A DNA stretch of 64,000 nucleotides from an uncultured Cellulomonas sp. GTDB taxonomy: Bacteria; Actinomycetota; Actinomycetes; Actinomycetales; Cellulomonadaceae. Of the stretch, positions 17,825-26,390 are shown piece after piece; position 1 is the stretch's first letter, and the number at the start of each line of letters is the position of its first letter. A model generated the notes under the pieces. That model made no database searches. It saw nothing but the letters and a program-made list of their open reading frames with translations, and was not told where the DNA came from. The position numbers and the translations under genes were made by a program. The stretch is from assembly GCF_947494015.1 (NCBI RefSeq), contig NZ_CANLTL010000006.1, positions 186,001 through 250,000 of the forward strand, read 5' to 3'.

Positions 17825-18423
17825 GGATCTGGTCGGTACATCCGGGGTACCTGGACCGGCAGGGCCTGACGGCGTGCTGGCGTGAGGGCCTGCTCGTCCA
17901 GAAGGTGCTGACCGGGACCACCAAGGGCTACCGCAACCACCCCCAGCTGCGCCGGTTCCGGGCGGCCGGTGACGGCGCCGCGATGAGCGAGCCGGTGCCC
18001 GGCGGTGAGGGCTCCGGCGCCCACGTCGCCCCGGCCCCGGGTCTGACGCCGGGCCGCCATGCGCGCGGCACCGCGCTCGACGTCGTGCCCGACGACGGCG
18101 CCGGCCCGGCCATCTCGACCTACCTGCACGGCGTGGTCGACGAGGCCACCCGCCGCGGCTACACCTTCGACCGCACGCTGGTGCTCGGCGCCGCCGTGCC
18201 GGACCTCCGGCTGGAGGTGACCGACGGGCAGCTGGCCTACGAGTGGGAGCACCTGCGGGCCAAGCTGACCGTCCGCAGCCCGGAGATCGGGAAGCTGTGG
18301 GCGGACGTGGTCGTGCCGGACGCGCACCCGCTGTTCCACGTGGTGCCGGGCCCGGTCGCCGAGTGGGAGATCGTGACGGTCAGCGAGCCGCCGGGGACGG
18401 CGGCGACGGAAGAGGCCCGCTGA
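17821..18423 (+). CDS. Pyrimidine dimer DNA glycosylase family protein (T4 endonuclease V-like)
   Basis: Probable base-excision repair enzyme acting on UV-induced pyrimidine dimers. The N-terminus MRIWSVHPGYLDRQGL with CWREGLLVQKVL and GYRNHPQLRRF is the signature of the bacterial Pyr_excise family; the conserved later block is ISTYLHGVVDEATRRGYTFD. At 200 residues it has a roughly 35-residue low-complexity insert (about 55-90). ATG 17821 overlaps the pcnA stop, so the two are co-translated. The 3' end overlaps the convergent MFS gene by 44 bp. Confidence 0.85.
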   Translation: MRIWSVHPGYLDRQGLTACWREGLLVQKVLTGTTKGYRNHPQLRRFRAAGDGAAMSEPVPGGEGSGAHVAPAPGLTPGRHARGTALDVVPDDGAGPAISTYLHGVVDEATRRGYTFDRTLVLGAAVPDLRLEVTDGQLAYEWEHLRAKLTVRSPEIGKLWADVVVPDAHPLFHVVPGPVAEWEIVTVSEPPGTAATEEAR

Positions 18424-19705
18424 CGGTGGCCACCGCCGCGTCCCGTCGTGCACCGGCGCGGTAGGCGACCGCCACCACGACGTAGGCCACCCCCAGCCCG
18501 GCGAACACCGCGCGCGAGTAGCCGGCGTCAGGCAGCGCGAGGGCGGCGAGCGCCGCGGCGCCGACGAACGCCGCGTTGTACAGGACGTCGTAGAGCGCGA
18601 ACGCCCGACCCCGGTAGGCGTCGGCGGTGTCCCGCTGGACGATCGTGTCGATCGCGATCTTGGCGCCCTGGGCGGCCAGGCCGAGCAGGCCCGCGCCGGC
18701 CAGGACGGCGGGCAGGGCGCTGGTGACCACCAGCAGGCCCTGGCTGATCGCAGCGAGCAGCAGGCACAGCACGATCCACCGGTGCGGGCCGGTCCGCTGG
18801 CCGAGCACCGGGGTGAGCACGACGGCGACCGCGGAGCCGATCGCCAGCACCGCCAGGACCAGCCCGAACACCGCGAGGCCCTCCTGGCCGGGGCCGGCGA
18901 GCAGGTTGCGCGACATGAGGATCGCGGCGATGAAGACGACGCCGTACAGGAACCGGTGGACGGCCATGACCCCCAGCGCACGAGCCGGCGTGCGACGCGC
19001 CAGCAGGTGCCGGGCCCCATCCACCAGCCCCCGGGCGAGGTCGCGCAGCTCCCGGCGCAGCGCCTGGCCGTCGGCGGGGTGCTCGGGACCGAGCAGACCG
19101 GCCGCCATCCGGGTGGCCAGCCCGGACGCCGCGGCGAACAGCAGCGCGGCGCCGAGCAGCACGGCCGCGTCCTTGGCCCGGCCGGGCTCGAGCACGAGCC
19201 CGAGGACCAGACCGAGCCCGCCGCCGACGAACGCCGCCCCGGCCCCCAGCGTGGGGGTCAGGGAGTTGGCGGTGAGCAGCAGCGGACCGTCCACCACCCG
19301 CGGCAGTCCGGCGGACAGCGCCGAGAGCAGGAACCGGTTGATGGAGAGGTTGACCAGCGCCAGCACGTAGACGGCCGGTCCCACGCCCTGCGTGAGCAGC
19401 AGGGCGGACAGCACCAGCGTGATGGCGACCCGCACCAGGTTGCCGACCAGCAGGACCTGGCGGCGACGCCAGCGGTCGAGCAGGACTCCGGCCCACGGGC
19501 CCACCACCGTGAACGGCAGCAGCAGGACGGCGAACGCGGCGGCCACCCCGGTGGCGGTGCCGGCGCTCTCCGGGGAGAAGAAGAACAGGGTCGCCAGACC
19601 GACCTGGAACATGCCGTCGCCGGCCTGGCTGACCAGGCGGACGGCGAACAGGCGCCGGAAGCCCTCGAGCCGCAGGAGCCGGCGCAGCTCCGTGATGACG
19701 TGCAC
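18380..19705 (-). CDS. Major facilitator superfamily transporter
   Basis: Inner-membrane transporter with about 12 hydrophobic segments; substrate unknown. The basic loop LLDRWRRRQVLLVGNLVR between helices 2 and 3 matches the MFS loop motif. I place the start at GTG 19705 (VHVITELRRLLRLEGFRRL): a TAGCCT box lies exactly 7 nt upstream, giving a leaderless message, whereas ATG 19756 would add 17 polar residues. This gives 441 residues. The end overlaps the glycosylase gene by 44 bp in convergent orientation, without room for a terminator. Confidence 0.85.
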   Translation of the reverse strand: MHVITELRRLLRLEGFRRLFAVRLVSQAGDGMFQVGLATLFFFSPESAGTATGVAAAFAVLLLPFTVVGPWAGVLLDRWRRRQVLLVGNLVRVAITLVLSALLLTQGVGPAVYVLALVNLSINRFLLSALSAGLPRVVDGPLLLTANSLTPTLGAGAAFVGGGLGLVLGLVLEPGRAKDAAVLLGAALLFAAASGLATRMAAGLLGPEHPADGQALRRELRDLARGLVDGARHLLARRTPARALGVMAVHRFLYGVVFIAAILMSRNLLAGPGQEGLAVFGLVLAVLAIGSAVAVVLTPVLGQRTGPHRWIVLCLLLAAISQGLLVVTSALPAVLAGAGLLGLAAQGAKIAIDTIVQRDTADAYRGRAFALYDVLYNAAFVGAAALAALALPDAGYSRAVFAGLGVAYVVVAVAYRAGARRDAAVATVSGPLPSPPSPAAR

Positions 19706-19712
19706 GCCCGTC

Positions 19713-19718
19713 AGGCTA
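19713..19718 (-). promoter_or_regulatory. -10 box of the MFS transporter gene
   Basis: TAGCCT on the minus strand, 7 nt before GTG 19705. It decides in favour of the shorter start. Confidence 0.6.
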
Positions 19719-19787
19719 CGCGCGGGCCGCGGACCGTCCGTCCCGGCCTTCGCCATCCCTCGCCGTCCCCCCGGGAACGCCCGCCTG

Positions 19788-19846
19788 CCGAGTGCGACGT
19801 CCTGGACCGTTCAGGTGTCGCCAACGGTCCGGAACGTCGCACTCGG
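19788..19846. terminator. Large imperfect palindrome after ino1
   Basis: Outer arms CCGAGTGCGACGT / ACGTCGCACTCGG are perfect (13 bp); inner arms GGACCGTT / AACGGTCC (8 bp) follow after a short mismatch, around an 11-nt loop. It lies 21 bp beyond the ino1 stop, so it is the likely terminator. No U-tract is present and the length is unusual, so it may also be a dispersed intergenic repeat. Confidence 0.7.
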
Positions 19847-19866
19847 TGGGGGGATGGGTGGGTGGG

Positions 19867-20961
19867 TCAGCGCTCCGCAGCGCCGGCGATGAAGGCCTCG
19901 AGCTGGGCGCGGCCGGCCGTGTCCTCCATCTGCACCGGCGGGGACTTCATGAAGTACGTCGAGGCGGAGACGATCGGGCCCCCGACGCCGCGGTCGAGGG
20001 CGATCTTCGCCGCGCGGACGGCGTCGATGATGATCCCGGCCGAGTTCGGGGAGTCCCAGACCTCGAGCTTGTACTCCAGGTTGAGCGGGACCTCACCGAA
20101 GGCGCGGCCCTCGAGGCGCACGTACGCCCACTTGCGGTCGTCGAGCCAGGCGACGTAGTCCGACGGGCCGATGTGGACGTTGCGGTCCTCCTTCTTGCCG
20201 GCCAGCGGACCGTCGTCGATGTTGGAGGTGACGGCCTGCGTCTTGGACAGCTTCTTGGACTCCAGGCGGTCCCGCTCGAGCATGTTCTTGAAGTCCATGT
20301 TGCCGCCGACGTTGAGCTGGTAGGTCCGGTCCAGCACGACGCCGCGGTCCTCGAACAGCTTCGCGAGCACCCGGTGGGTGATGGTCGCGCCCACCTGGGA
20401 CTTGATGTCGTCGCCGACGATGGGCACCCCGGCGGCCTCGAACTTCGCGGCCCACTCCGGGTCGGAGGCGATGAACACCGGCAGCGCGTTGACGAAGGCG
20501 ACCCCCGCGTCGATCGCGCACTGCGCGTAGAACTTCGCCGCGTCCTCCGAGCCCACCGGCAGGTAGCAGACCAGCACGTCGACCCGGGCCTCGCGCAGCG
20601 CGGCGACGACGTCGACCGGCTCCGCCTCGGACTGCTCGATCGTCTGCGCGTAGTACTTGCCGATGCCGTCCAGCGTCGGCCCCCGCTGCACCGTGACGCC
20701 CAGCGGCGGGACGTCGGCGATCTTGATCGTGTTGTTCTCGCTCGCGGTGATGGCCTCGGACAGGTCGAAGCCGACCTTCTTCGCGTCGACGTCGAACGCC
20801 GCGACGAACTCGAGGTCGGAGACGTGGTAGTCCCCGAACTTCACGTGCATGAGCCCGGGCACGGACGCGGACGGGTCCGCGTCGGCATAGAAGTGCACGC
20901 CCTGGACCAGCGACGAGGCACAGTTGCCGACGCCGACGATGGCGACGCGGATGGAGGTCAT
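19867..20961 (-). CDS. ino1: Inositol-3-phosphate synthase (myo-inositol-1-phosphate synthase)
   Basis: NAD-dependent enzyme converting glucose-6-phosphate to inositol-3-phosphate, the first step toward phosphatidylinositol and mycothiol in actinobacteria. The 364-residue protein begins [21 protein letters not shown], the NAD-binding glycine motif, and includes the conserved [12 protein letters not shown] and [10 protein letters not shown] blocks of the short bacterial form. ATG 20961 overlaps the padR stop (ATGA), so enzyme and regulator are translated together, as in M. tuberculosis Rv0046c-Rv0047c. Confidence 0.95.
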   Translation of the reverse strand: MTSIRVAIVGVGNCASSLVQGVHFYADADPSASVPGLMHVKFGDYHVSDLEFVAAFDVDAKKVGFDLSEAITASENNTIKIADVPPLGVTVQRGPTLDGIGKYYAQTIEQSEAEPVDVVAALREARVDVLVCYLPVGSEDAAKFYAQCAIDAGVAFVNALPVFIASDPEWAAKFEAAGVPIVGDDIKSQVGATITHRVLAKLFEDRGVVLDRTYQLNVGGNMDFKNMLERDRLESKKLSKTQAVTSNIDDGPLAGKKEDRNVHIGPSDYVAWLDDRKWAYVRLEGRAFGEVPLNLEYKLEVWDSPNSAGIIIDAVRAAKIALDRGVGGPIVSASTYFMKSPPVQMEDTAGRAQLEAFIAGAAER

Positions 20962-21602
20962 CCTCGCTCCTTCAGTTCAGAGCCGGGACGCGGCGCGCCC
21001 TCGGCGTGGTCGGCATCGACCGGACGGTCGGTGCCGGTGGGGCGAGCGGGACGGACGCCCCGCTCGTTGTCGATGAGGCCGTCGAGCCAGCGGACCTCGC
21101 GCTCGACCTGCTCGAGCCCGTGACGCTGGAGCTCGAGGGTGTACTCGTCCATGCGCTCGCGGGTCCGGTGGAACGACTGGCGGACCGTCTCCAGCCGCTC
21201 GGTCAGCCGCGACCGCCGGCCCTCGAGGATCCGAAGCCGGGTCTCGGCGTCGGTCTGCGCGAAGAACGCGAACCGGACGTCGAAGTTCTCGTCCTCCCAG
21301 GACGCCGGTCCGGAGGACGCCAGGATCCCCTGGAAGTGCTCCTTGCCCGCGGCCGTCAGGTGGTAGACGATCCGTGCCCGCTTGCCCGACAGCGCGTGCG
21401 GCGGCGCCGCGGGCGACTCCTCGCCGGCGATCCAGCCGCGGGCGACCAGCGTCTTCAGGCACGGGTAGAGCGACCCGTACGACAGCGCCCGGAACGACCC
21501 GAGGACCAGGTTGAGCCGCTTGCGCAGCTCGTACCCGTGCATGGGCGTCTCGTGCAGCAGGCCGAGGATCGCCGGCTCGAGCACGTCGGAACGTCCGCGC
21601 AC
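20958..21602 (-). CDS. PadR-family transcriptional regulator
   Basis: A 214-residue DNA-binding protein: an N-terminal winged helix ([35 protein letters not shown], with the wing ending at [15 protein letters not shown], residues about 8-90), then a long helical dimerisation region (about 115-185) and a disordered acidic tail. Coupled to ino1, it likely controls its own operon through the perfect palindrome at 21641-21667. The ligand is unknown; inositol availability is a natural guess from context. Confidence 0.92.
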   Translation of the reverse strand: MRGRSDVLEPAILGLLHETPMHGYELRKRLNLVLGSFRALSYGSLYPCLKTLVARGWIAGEESPAAPPHALSGKRARIVYHLTAAGKEHFQGILASSGPASWEDENFDVRFAFFAQTDAETRLRILEGRRSRLTERLETVRQSFHRTRERMDEYTLELQRHGLEQVEREVRWLDGLIDNERGVRPARPTGTDRPVDADHAEGAPRPGSELKERG

Positions 21603-21640
21603 GCGGTGCTCCTCCCCGCTCGTCCGGTCGCGTCCGTGGA

Positions 21641-21667
21641 CTCGATGTATCGGTGCGATACATCGAG
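21641..21667. promoter_or_regulatory. Palindromic operator of padR-ino1
   Basis: Perfect 11-bp arms CTCGATGTATC and GATACATCGAG around GGTGC. The ATGTATC...GATACAT core is of the type bound by PadR proteins. It sits about 39 bp upstream of the padR start, where it would overlap the promoter, suggesting autoregulation. Confidence 0.8.
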
Positions 21668-21795
21668 CAGGCTAGGCCCGGTTCGAGGTGACCCGCAACA
21701 CGCCGCGCCGGGAGGCGCGGCGGCGGACCGGTGGCGATCGTGTGAAGGGGACGCCCGGTGGGTCGCAGCCCCCTGGTGGGTGGGTGCCGGTCACG

Positions 21796-21801
21796 CATAC
21801 T
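21796..21801 (+). promoter_or_regulatory. Putative -10 box of the ponA-type gene
   Basis: CATACT in the 207-bp divergent region between padR and the PBP gene; it would give a leader of about 65 nt. No confident -35 hexamer. Confidence 0.3.
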
Positions 21802-21874
21802 GAGGCCGCCCGGTCCGCGAGCCTGCACGTCGGCGGACCGGCACACGCACCAGGTCGTCGGCGGAGGGCAGCAC

Positions 21875-24352
21875 GTGGCACGCGGGAACACCCCGAGCAG
21901 GACCCCGGTCGCCCGGCGGACGGCCGCCGGGTCGTCGTCCGGTCGGCGCGCGACGACGGGCCGGCGTCAGGTGCTGGGCTACCCCCGGTGGAACCGGCGG
22001 GGTCTGCGCCGGTGGCTGCCGTCCTGGCGCGTGGTCCTCGGCTCGGTGCTGGCCCTCGGCCTCGTGGGCGTCGGGCTGCTGGTCGCCGCGTACGCGATGA
22101 CCAGCATCCCCGAGCCGGACGAGTTCGCCCAGGCCCAGACGACCCGGGTGTTCTACGCCGACGGCGTCACCGAGATGGGCACCTTCGCCAGCCAGCAGCG
22201 CGAGATCGTGGACATCGCCACGCTGCCCGACCACGTCGGGCACGCCGTCGTCGCCTCCGAGGACCGCACCTTCTACGAGAACGCGGGCGTCTCGCCCACC
22301 GGGATGGCCCGCGCCCTGATCAACAACCTGCGCGGCGGCGCGACCCAGGGCGGGTCGACCATCACCCAGCAGTACGCCGAGCGCTACTACGCCGGCCAGA
22401 CGACGACCGACTACGTCGGCAAGGCCCGAGAGGCGTTGCTGGCGATCAAGATCGGCCAGAGCGAGGACAAGGAGCAGGTCCTCGGCAACTACCTCAACAC
22501 GATCTACCTGGGCCGGGGGACCTACGGCATCCAGGCGGCCGCCCGGGCGTACTTCGGCGTGGACGCCGCGGACCTGACGATCTCCCAGGCCGCCCTGATC
22601 GCCGGCATCATCCCGTCACCGTCCAACTGGGACCCGCTGGTCGACCCCCAGCGCGCCGAGCAGCGGTGGAACCGGGTGCTGGACCTCATGGTCGAGGACG
22701 GCTGGATCACCGCCGAGGAGCGCGCCGCGCAGACCTTCCCCGAGACCGTCCCGCTGAAGACCGGCGACACCTACGGCGGCCCGCAGGGGTACCTGCTGGA
22801 CATGGTCCGCCGCGAGCTGCGCGAGCGCGCCGGCTTCACCGACGAGCAGATCGACACGGCGGGGCTCAAGGTCGTCACCACCGTGAAGAAGCCGCTGCAG
22901 GACGCCGCCGTGGCGTCGGCGACGTCGCTCATGGACGGCACCCTGGCCGGCGAGGCCCCGGCGGAGAACCTGCGCGCCGGCATCGTGTCGATCGACCCGG
23001 CCGACGGCGCCATCGTCGCGCTGTACGGCGGTCCGGACTTCCTCAGCCAGCCGTTCAACAACGCGACGCAGGGCGCCGCGCAGGGCGGCTCGACCTTCAA
23101 GCCCTTCGCCCTCGTCGCCGCCCTGGAGGACGGCATCCCGCTCACCACGCGCTACCCCGGCTACAGCCCGATGGAGCCCGAGGGCTGGGGCGGGGAGCTG
23201 GAGAACTTCGGCGACGAGAGCTTCCCCACCATCGACCTGGTGCGGGCCACCGAGCAGTCGGTGAACACCGTCTACGCCCAGCTCAACCTGGACGTCGGCC
23301 CGGAGAAGACGGCCGCCGTCGCGCAGCGCGCCGGGATCACCACCGAGGTCGGCACCAACCCGGGCAACGTGCTGGGGACCGACACCGTGCACCCGCTGGA
23401 CCTCGCGAACGCGTACGCCACCTTCGCCGCGCAGGGCCTGCGGTCGACGCCGTTCATCATCCGCGAGGCGACCTACCTCACCGACGGCACGGTCGCCTAC
23501 CAGGGCGCCGGGACGCCCGAGCAGGTCTTCTCGGCCGACGTGATGGCCGACGCGACCTACGCCATGACCAAGGTGGTCACCGACGGCTCGGGCGCGCGCT
23601 GGGTCGGCCGGCTCAACCGCCCCATCGCGGGCAAGACGGGGACGTCGAACGAGAACCGGTCGGCGTGGTTCGTCGGCTACACCCCGCAGATCGCGACCGC
23701 GGTGGGCCTGTACCAGCCGGCCGTGCCGGACCCGGAGGCCGCCGCGGACGCGCCGGTCGCCGCGGCCCAGGAGACCATCACGCCCTTCGGGCGCGGTGTC
23801 CGGCAGGTCACCGGTGGGACGTGGCCGGCCGCGCTGTGGGCGGACTACATGGCGCAGGTCTTCGAGGTCGAGGAGTACGCGCCCGTCGTGCAGTTCCCCG
23901 AGCGGGCGAACGTCGGCCGCGAGACCCGGCGTCCGACCCCGACGCCGACGCCGACCCCGGAGCCCACCCCGACCCCCGAGCCCACGCCCACCGAGCCGGC
24001 CGAGGTGACGGTCCCCGGCGGCCTGGCCGGCCGCACCCAGGCCGACGCCGAGGCGGCGCTGGTCAACGTGGGCCTGACGGCGACGGTCACCCAGCAGGCG
24101 TCGGCGACCGTGCCGGCCGGCCGCGTGATCAGCGCCAGCCCCGCCGGTGGCTCGGTGCCCGGTGGGTCGACCGTGACGCTGGTCGTCTCGAGCGGGCCGC
24201 CGACGCCGGCGCCCCGCCCGACCACGCGCCCGACGCCCACGCCGACCCCGACGGCCCCGCCGGCGGACGGCGGCACGGACCCTGGGCCGGGGGACGGCGA
24301 GGAGACCGAGGCGGCCCGGCAGGCGCCGGACGGCGGGCCGGCCGAGGGGTAG
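21875..24352 (+). CDS. Bifunctional class A penicillin-binding protein with PASTA domain (PonA-type)
   Basis: Membrane-anchored transglycosylase/transpeptidase that polymerises and cross-links peptidoglycan. Order: basic cytosolic tail, transmembrane helix (about 48-70), GT51 domain with [14 protein letters not shown] (about 126-139), [11 protein letters not shown] and the [11 protein letters not shown] block, transpeptidase domain with active-site serine in GGSTFKPF (about 405), KTG in [15 protein letters not shown] (about 585), a Thr-Pro-Glu spacer (about 688-708), one PASTA repeat (about 710-775) and a Pro-rich tail. Start is GTG 21875, preceded by GGAGGG with correct spacing. 825 residues. 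It corresponds in position to ponA1 of mycobacteria. Confidence 0.94.
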   Translation: MARGNTPSRTPVARRTAAGSSSGRRATTGRRQVLGYPRWNRRGLRRWLPSWRVVLGSVLALGLVGVGLLVAAYAMTSIPEPDEFAQAQTTRVFYADGVTEMGTFASQQREIVDIATLPDHVGHAVVASEDRTFYENAGVSPTGMARALINNLRGGATQGGSTITQQYAERYYAGQTTTDYVGKAREALLAIKIGQSEDKEQVLGNYLNTIYLGRGTYGIQAAARAYFGVDAADLTISQAALIAGIIPSPSNWDPLVDPQRAEQRWNRVLDLMVEDGWITAEERAAQTFPETVPLKTGDTYGGPQGYLLDMVRRELRERAGFTDEQIDTAGLKVVTTVKKPLQDAAVASATSLMDGTLAGEAPAENLRAGIVSIDPADGAIVALYGGPDFLSQPFNNATQGAAQGGSTFKPFALVAALEDGIPLTTRYPGYSPMEPEGWGGELENFGDESFPTIDLVRATEQSVNTVYAQLNLDVGPEKTAAVAQRAGITTEVGTNPGNVLGTDTVHPLDLANAYATFAAQGLRSTPFIIREATYLTDGTVAYQGAGTPEQVFSADVMADATYAMTKVVTDGSGARWVGRLNRPIAGKTGTSNENRSAWFVGYTPQIATAVGLYQPAVPDPEAAADAPVAAAQETITPFGRGVRQVTGGTWPAALWADYMAQVFEVEEYAPVVQFPERANVGRETRRPTPTPTPTPEPTPTPEPTPTEPAEVTVPGGLAGRTQADAEAALVNVGLTATVTQQASATVPAGRVISASPAGGSVPGGSTVTLVVSSGPPTPAPRPTTRPTPTPTPTAPPADGGTDPGPGDGEETEAARQAPDGGPAEG

Positions 24353-24433
24353 GGCAGTGCGGGCTCGGCGCGTCGGTGGCCGGGCGTGATCCACAGCGCA
24401 CCTGCCGTGGTCCTGCGGCGGCCCGGGAGCCGG

Positions 24434-24439
24434 TATCGT
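24434..24439 (+). promoter_or_regulatory. Putative -10 box of the rpsF operon
   Basis: TATCGT about 125 nt upstream of the rpsF start; it would create a leader of about 118 nt holding the structure at 24510-24553. A DnaA-box-like TGATCCACA (24387-24395) lies just upstream. Confidence 0.45.
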
Positions 24440-24509
24440 GGTCGGTTGCTGTGCCCGCACCCGCCCCGTCGCCATCGACGTGGGCCGCGGGCTCCGCGAC
24501 GCAACATGC

Positions 24510-24553
24510 CCTCCTGCCACGGAGAGACCGTGGCCGCACAAGTCCACAGGAGG
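24510..24553 (+). promoter_or_regulatory. rpsF leader structure that can hide the ribosome binding site (S6:S18-type)
   Basis: CCTCCTG (24510-24516) is fully complementary to CAGGAGG (24547-24553), the Shine-Dalgarno of rpsF. Between them GCCACGG (24516-24522) and CCGTGGC (24528-24534) form a 7-bp hairpin with an AGAGA loop, followed by unpaired CCGCAC-type sequence. The two pairings share only base 24516. This matches the layout of the known rpsF leader motif bound by the S6:S18 complex, including a CCG next to the hairpin, so feedback control of the operon is likely. Family assignment is inference. Confidence 0.55.
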
Positions 24554-24564
24554 TGGGTCACCGC

Positions 24565-24852
24565 ATGCGTCAGTACGAGATCATGATCATCCTCGACCCC
24601 GAGATCGAGGAGCGCACCGTCGCCCCCTCGCTCGACAAGTACCTGTCCGTCGTGAAGAGCGACGGCGGGACGGTCGACAAGGTCGACATCTGGGGTCGTC
24701 GCCGTCTGGCCTACGACATCCAGAAGAAGTCCGAGGGCATCTACGCGGTCGTCGACTTCCACGCGACGCCGGCCACCGCCAAGGAGCTCGACCGCCAGCT
24801 GGGCCTGAACGAGGCTGTGCTGCGGACGAAGGTCCTGCGCACCGACGCCTGA
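24565..24852 (+). CDS. rpsF: 30S ribosomal protein S6
   Basis: A 95-residue S6: [19 protein letters not shown] through [25 protein letters not shown] and ending [15 protein letters not shown], all hallmark segments. S6 binds S18 and 16S rRNA in the platform of the small subunit. ATG 24565 lies 11 nt after an AGGAGGTGG ribosome binding site. First gene of rpsF-ssb-rpsR-rplI. The long open frame extending far upstream is a shadow of the PBP gene. Confidence 0.97.
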   Translation: MRQYEIMIILDPEIEERTVAPSLDKYLSVVKSDGGTVDKVDIWGRRRLAYDIQKKSEGIYAVVDFHATPATAKELDRQLGLNEAVLRTKVLRTDA

Positions 24853-24913
24853 GGCGTCGCCGGCCCGTCCACGACCAGACCCCTCTCGTCCACGCCCACC
24901 CTGAGGAGCACGC

Positions 24914-25432
24914 ATGGCTGGTGAGACCGTCATCACGGTGATCGGAAACCTGACCGGGGACCCGGAGCTGCGCTTCACCCCGTCGGGTGCTGCCGTCGCC
25001 AACTTCACCGTGGCCTCCACGCCGCGCACGTTCGACCGCCAGGCGAACGAGTTCAAGGACGGCGACACGCTGTTCATGCGCTGCTCGATCTGGCGTGAGG
25101 CGGCCGAGAACGTGGCCGAGTCGCTCACGAAGGGGATGCGCGTCATCGTCACCGGCCGGCTGGTCCAGCGGTCCTACGAGACGCGCGAGGGCGAGAAGCG
25201 CACCGTGGTCGAGCTCCAGGTCGACGAGGTCGGTCCCTCGCTGCGCTACGCCAGCGCCAAGGTCACGCGCACCCAGCGCAGTGGCGGCGGCGGTGGCGGT
25301 GGCGGCTACAGCGGGGGCGGCGGCTTCGGCGGCGGCTCGTCCTCCGGTGGCGGCGGCCAGGCCGACGACCCGTGGGCCACGCCGGCCTCCGGTGGCTCGT
25401 CGGGTGGCTACTCCGACGAGCCCCCCTTCTGA
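24914..25432 (+). CDS. ssb: Single-stranded DNA-binding protein
   Basis: Essential ssDNA-binding protein of replication, repair and recombination. The 172 residues comprise an OB-fold (about 1-110: [80 protein letters not shown]), a Gly-rich linker (about 122-145) and the acidic C-terminal tip SDEPPF that recruits partner proteins. It lies between rpsF and rpsR as is standard. Confidence 0.97.
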   Translation: MAGETVITVIGNLTGDPELRFTPSGAAVANFTVASTPRTFDRQANEFKDGDTLFMRCSIWREAAENVAESLTKGMRVIVTGRLVQRSYETREGEKRTVVELQVDEVGPSLRYASAKVTRTQRSGGGGGGGGYSGGGGFGGGSSSGGGGQADDPWATPASGGSSGGYSDEPPF

Positions 25433-25517
25433 TCCGGCCTCGCCGGATCCTTCATCACCCATCCCGGGGCACGGCAACGCCCCGGGCTCCAAAGACTTCA
25501 CACCAAGGAGCACCGCG

Positions 25518-25754
25518 ATGGCCAAGGCCGTTGTTCGCAAGCCCAAGAAGAAGCAGAACCCGCTGAAGGCGGCGAAGATCGACGTCGTCGACTACAAGGA
25601 CACCGCGCTGCTGCGCAAGTTCGTGTCCGACCGCGGCAAGATCCGCGCCCGCCGCGTCACCGGCGTGTCCGTGCAGGAGCAGCGCGCGATCGCGCGCGCC
25701 GTCAAGAACGCGCGCGAGGTGGCACTCCTGCCGTACTCGTCGTCGGCTCGCTGA
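25518..25754 (+). CDS. rpsR: 30S ribosomal protein S18 (cysteine-free form)
   Basis: A 78-residue S18 with [50 protein letters not shown]. It has no cysteines: where zinc-type S18 proteins carry CXXC, this one reads [15 protein letters not shown]. In M. tuberculosis the copy at this locus is the cysteine-containing one, so this lineage uses the zinc-free form at its primary locus, which appears usual in Micrococcales. Partner of S6. Confidence 0.97.
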   Translation: MAKAVVRKPKKKQNPLKAAKIDVVDYKDTALLRKFVSDRGKIRARRVTGVSVQEQRAIARAVKNAREVALLPYSSSAR

Positions 25755-25769
25755 GAAGGAGGAGGACCC

Positions 25770-26219
25770 ATGGCAAAGCTCATCCTGACCCACGAGGTCA
25801 CCGGTCTCGGTGCCCCCGGTGACGTCGTCGAGGTGAAGGACGGGTACGCCCGTAACTTCCTCGTCCCGCGTGGCCTGGCCACCGCGTGGTCCAAGGGCGC
25901 CGAGAAGCAGGTCAGCTCGATCCGCAAGGCCCGCAAGGCCCGGGAGATCGAGACCCTGGACGAGGCGAAGGCGATCCGCGACGCGCTGCAGTCCAAGCCC
26001 GTCGTCGTGCGCGCCAAGTCCGGCGAGGCCGGCCGCCTGTTCGGTGCGGTCACCACGACCGAGATCGCCGAGGCCGTCACGGCCGCCGGTGCGCCCGCGG
26101 TCGACAAGCGCAAGGTCGAGGTCGGCCAGCCGATCAAGGCCCTGGGCGACTACACGGTGCAGGTCCGCCTGCACCCCGAGGTGACGGCCAAGATCGACGT
26201 CAAGGTCGTCGCGCTCTGA
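25770..26219 (+). CDS. rplI: 50S ribosomal protein L9
   Basis: A 149-residue L9 with the N-terminal rRNA-binding domain ([37 protein letters not shown]), a central helix (about 45-75) and a C-terminal domain ending in [18 protein letters not shown] 25770 follows an AGAAGGAGGAGG ribosome binding site. Last gene of the operon. Confidence 0.97.
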   Translation: MAKLILTHEVTGLGAPGDVVEVKDGYARNFLVPRGLATAWSKGAEKQVSSIRKARKAREIETLDEAKAIRDALQSKPVVVRAKSGEAGRLFGAVTTTEIAEAVTAAGAPAVDKRKVEVGQPIKALGDYTVQVRLHPEVTAKIDVKVVAL

Positions 26220-26275
26220 CGTGCCCTGACTGATCCGTGTCGCGCGCCCGCAGGCTGGGCACTGGCGCAGGTGGA

Positions 26276-26301
26276 GGACCCGGCCCCGTGGGGCCGGGTC
26301 C
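26276..26301 (+). terminator. Terminator of the rpsF-ssb-rpsR-rplI operon
   Basis: GGACCCGGCCCC / GGGGCCGGGTCC hairpin (11-12 bp, tiny loop) followed by TTCGCCGTT, 57 bp after the rplI stop and 90 bp before the convergent MATE gene. Confidence 0.85.
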
Positions 26302-26390
26302 TTCGCCGTTCCCGCCGGCCGACTGCCCCGGACACTGCGCCCGCCCGCGGCCCGCCCCTCTCGCGGGACAGGTCGCGTGACGAGCTCCGG

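Noticed and set aside
18332-18347. parS-like TGTTCCACGTGGTGCC inside the glycosylase gene
   Set aside because: Only the left 12 bases match; the right half-site is lost, and the codons encode conserved protein sequence.
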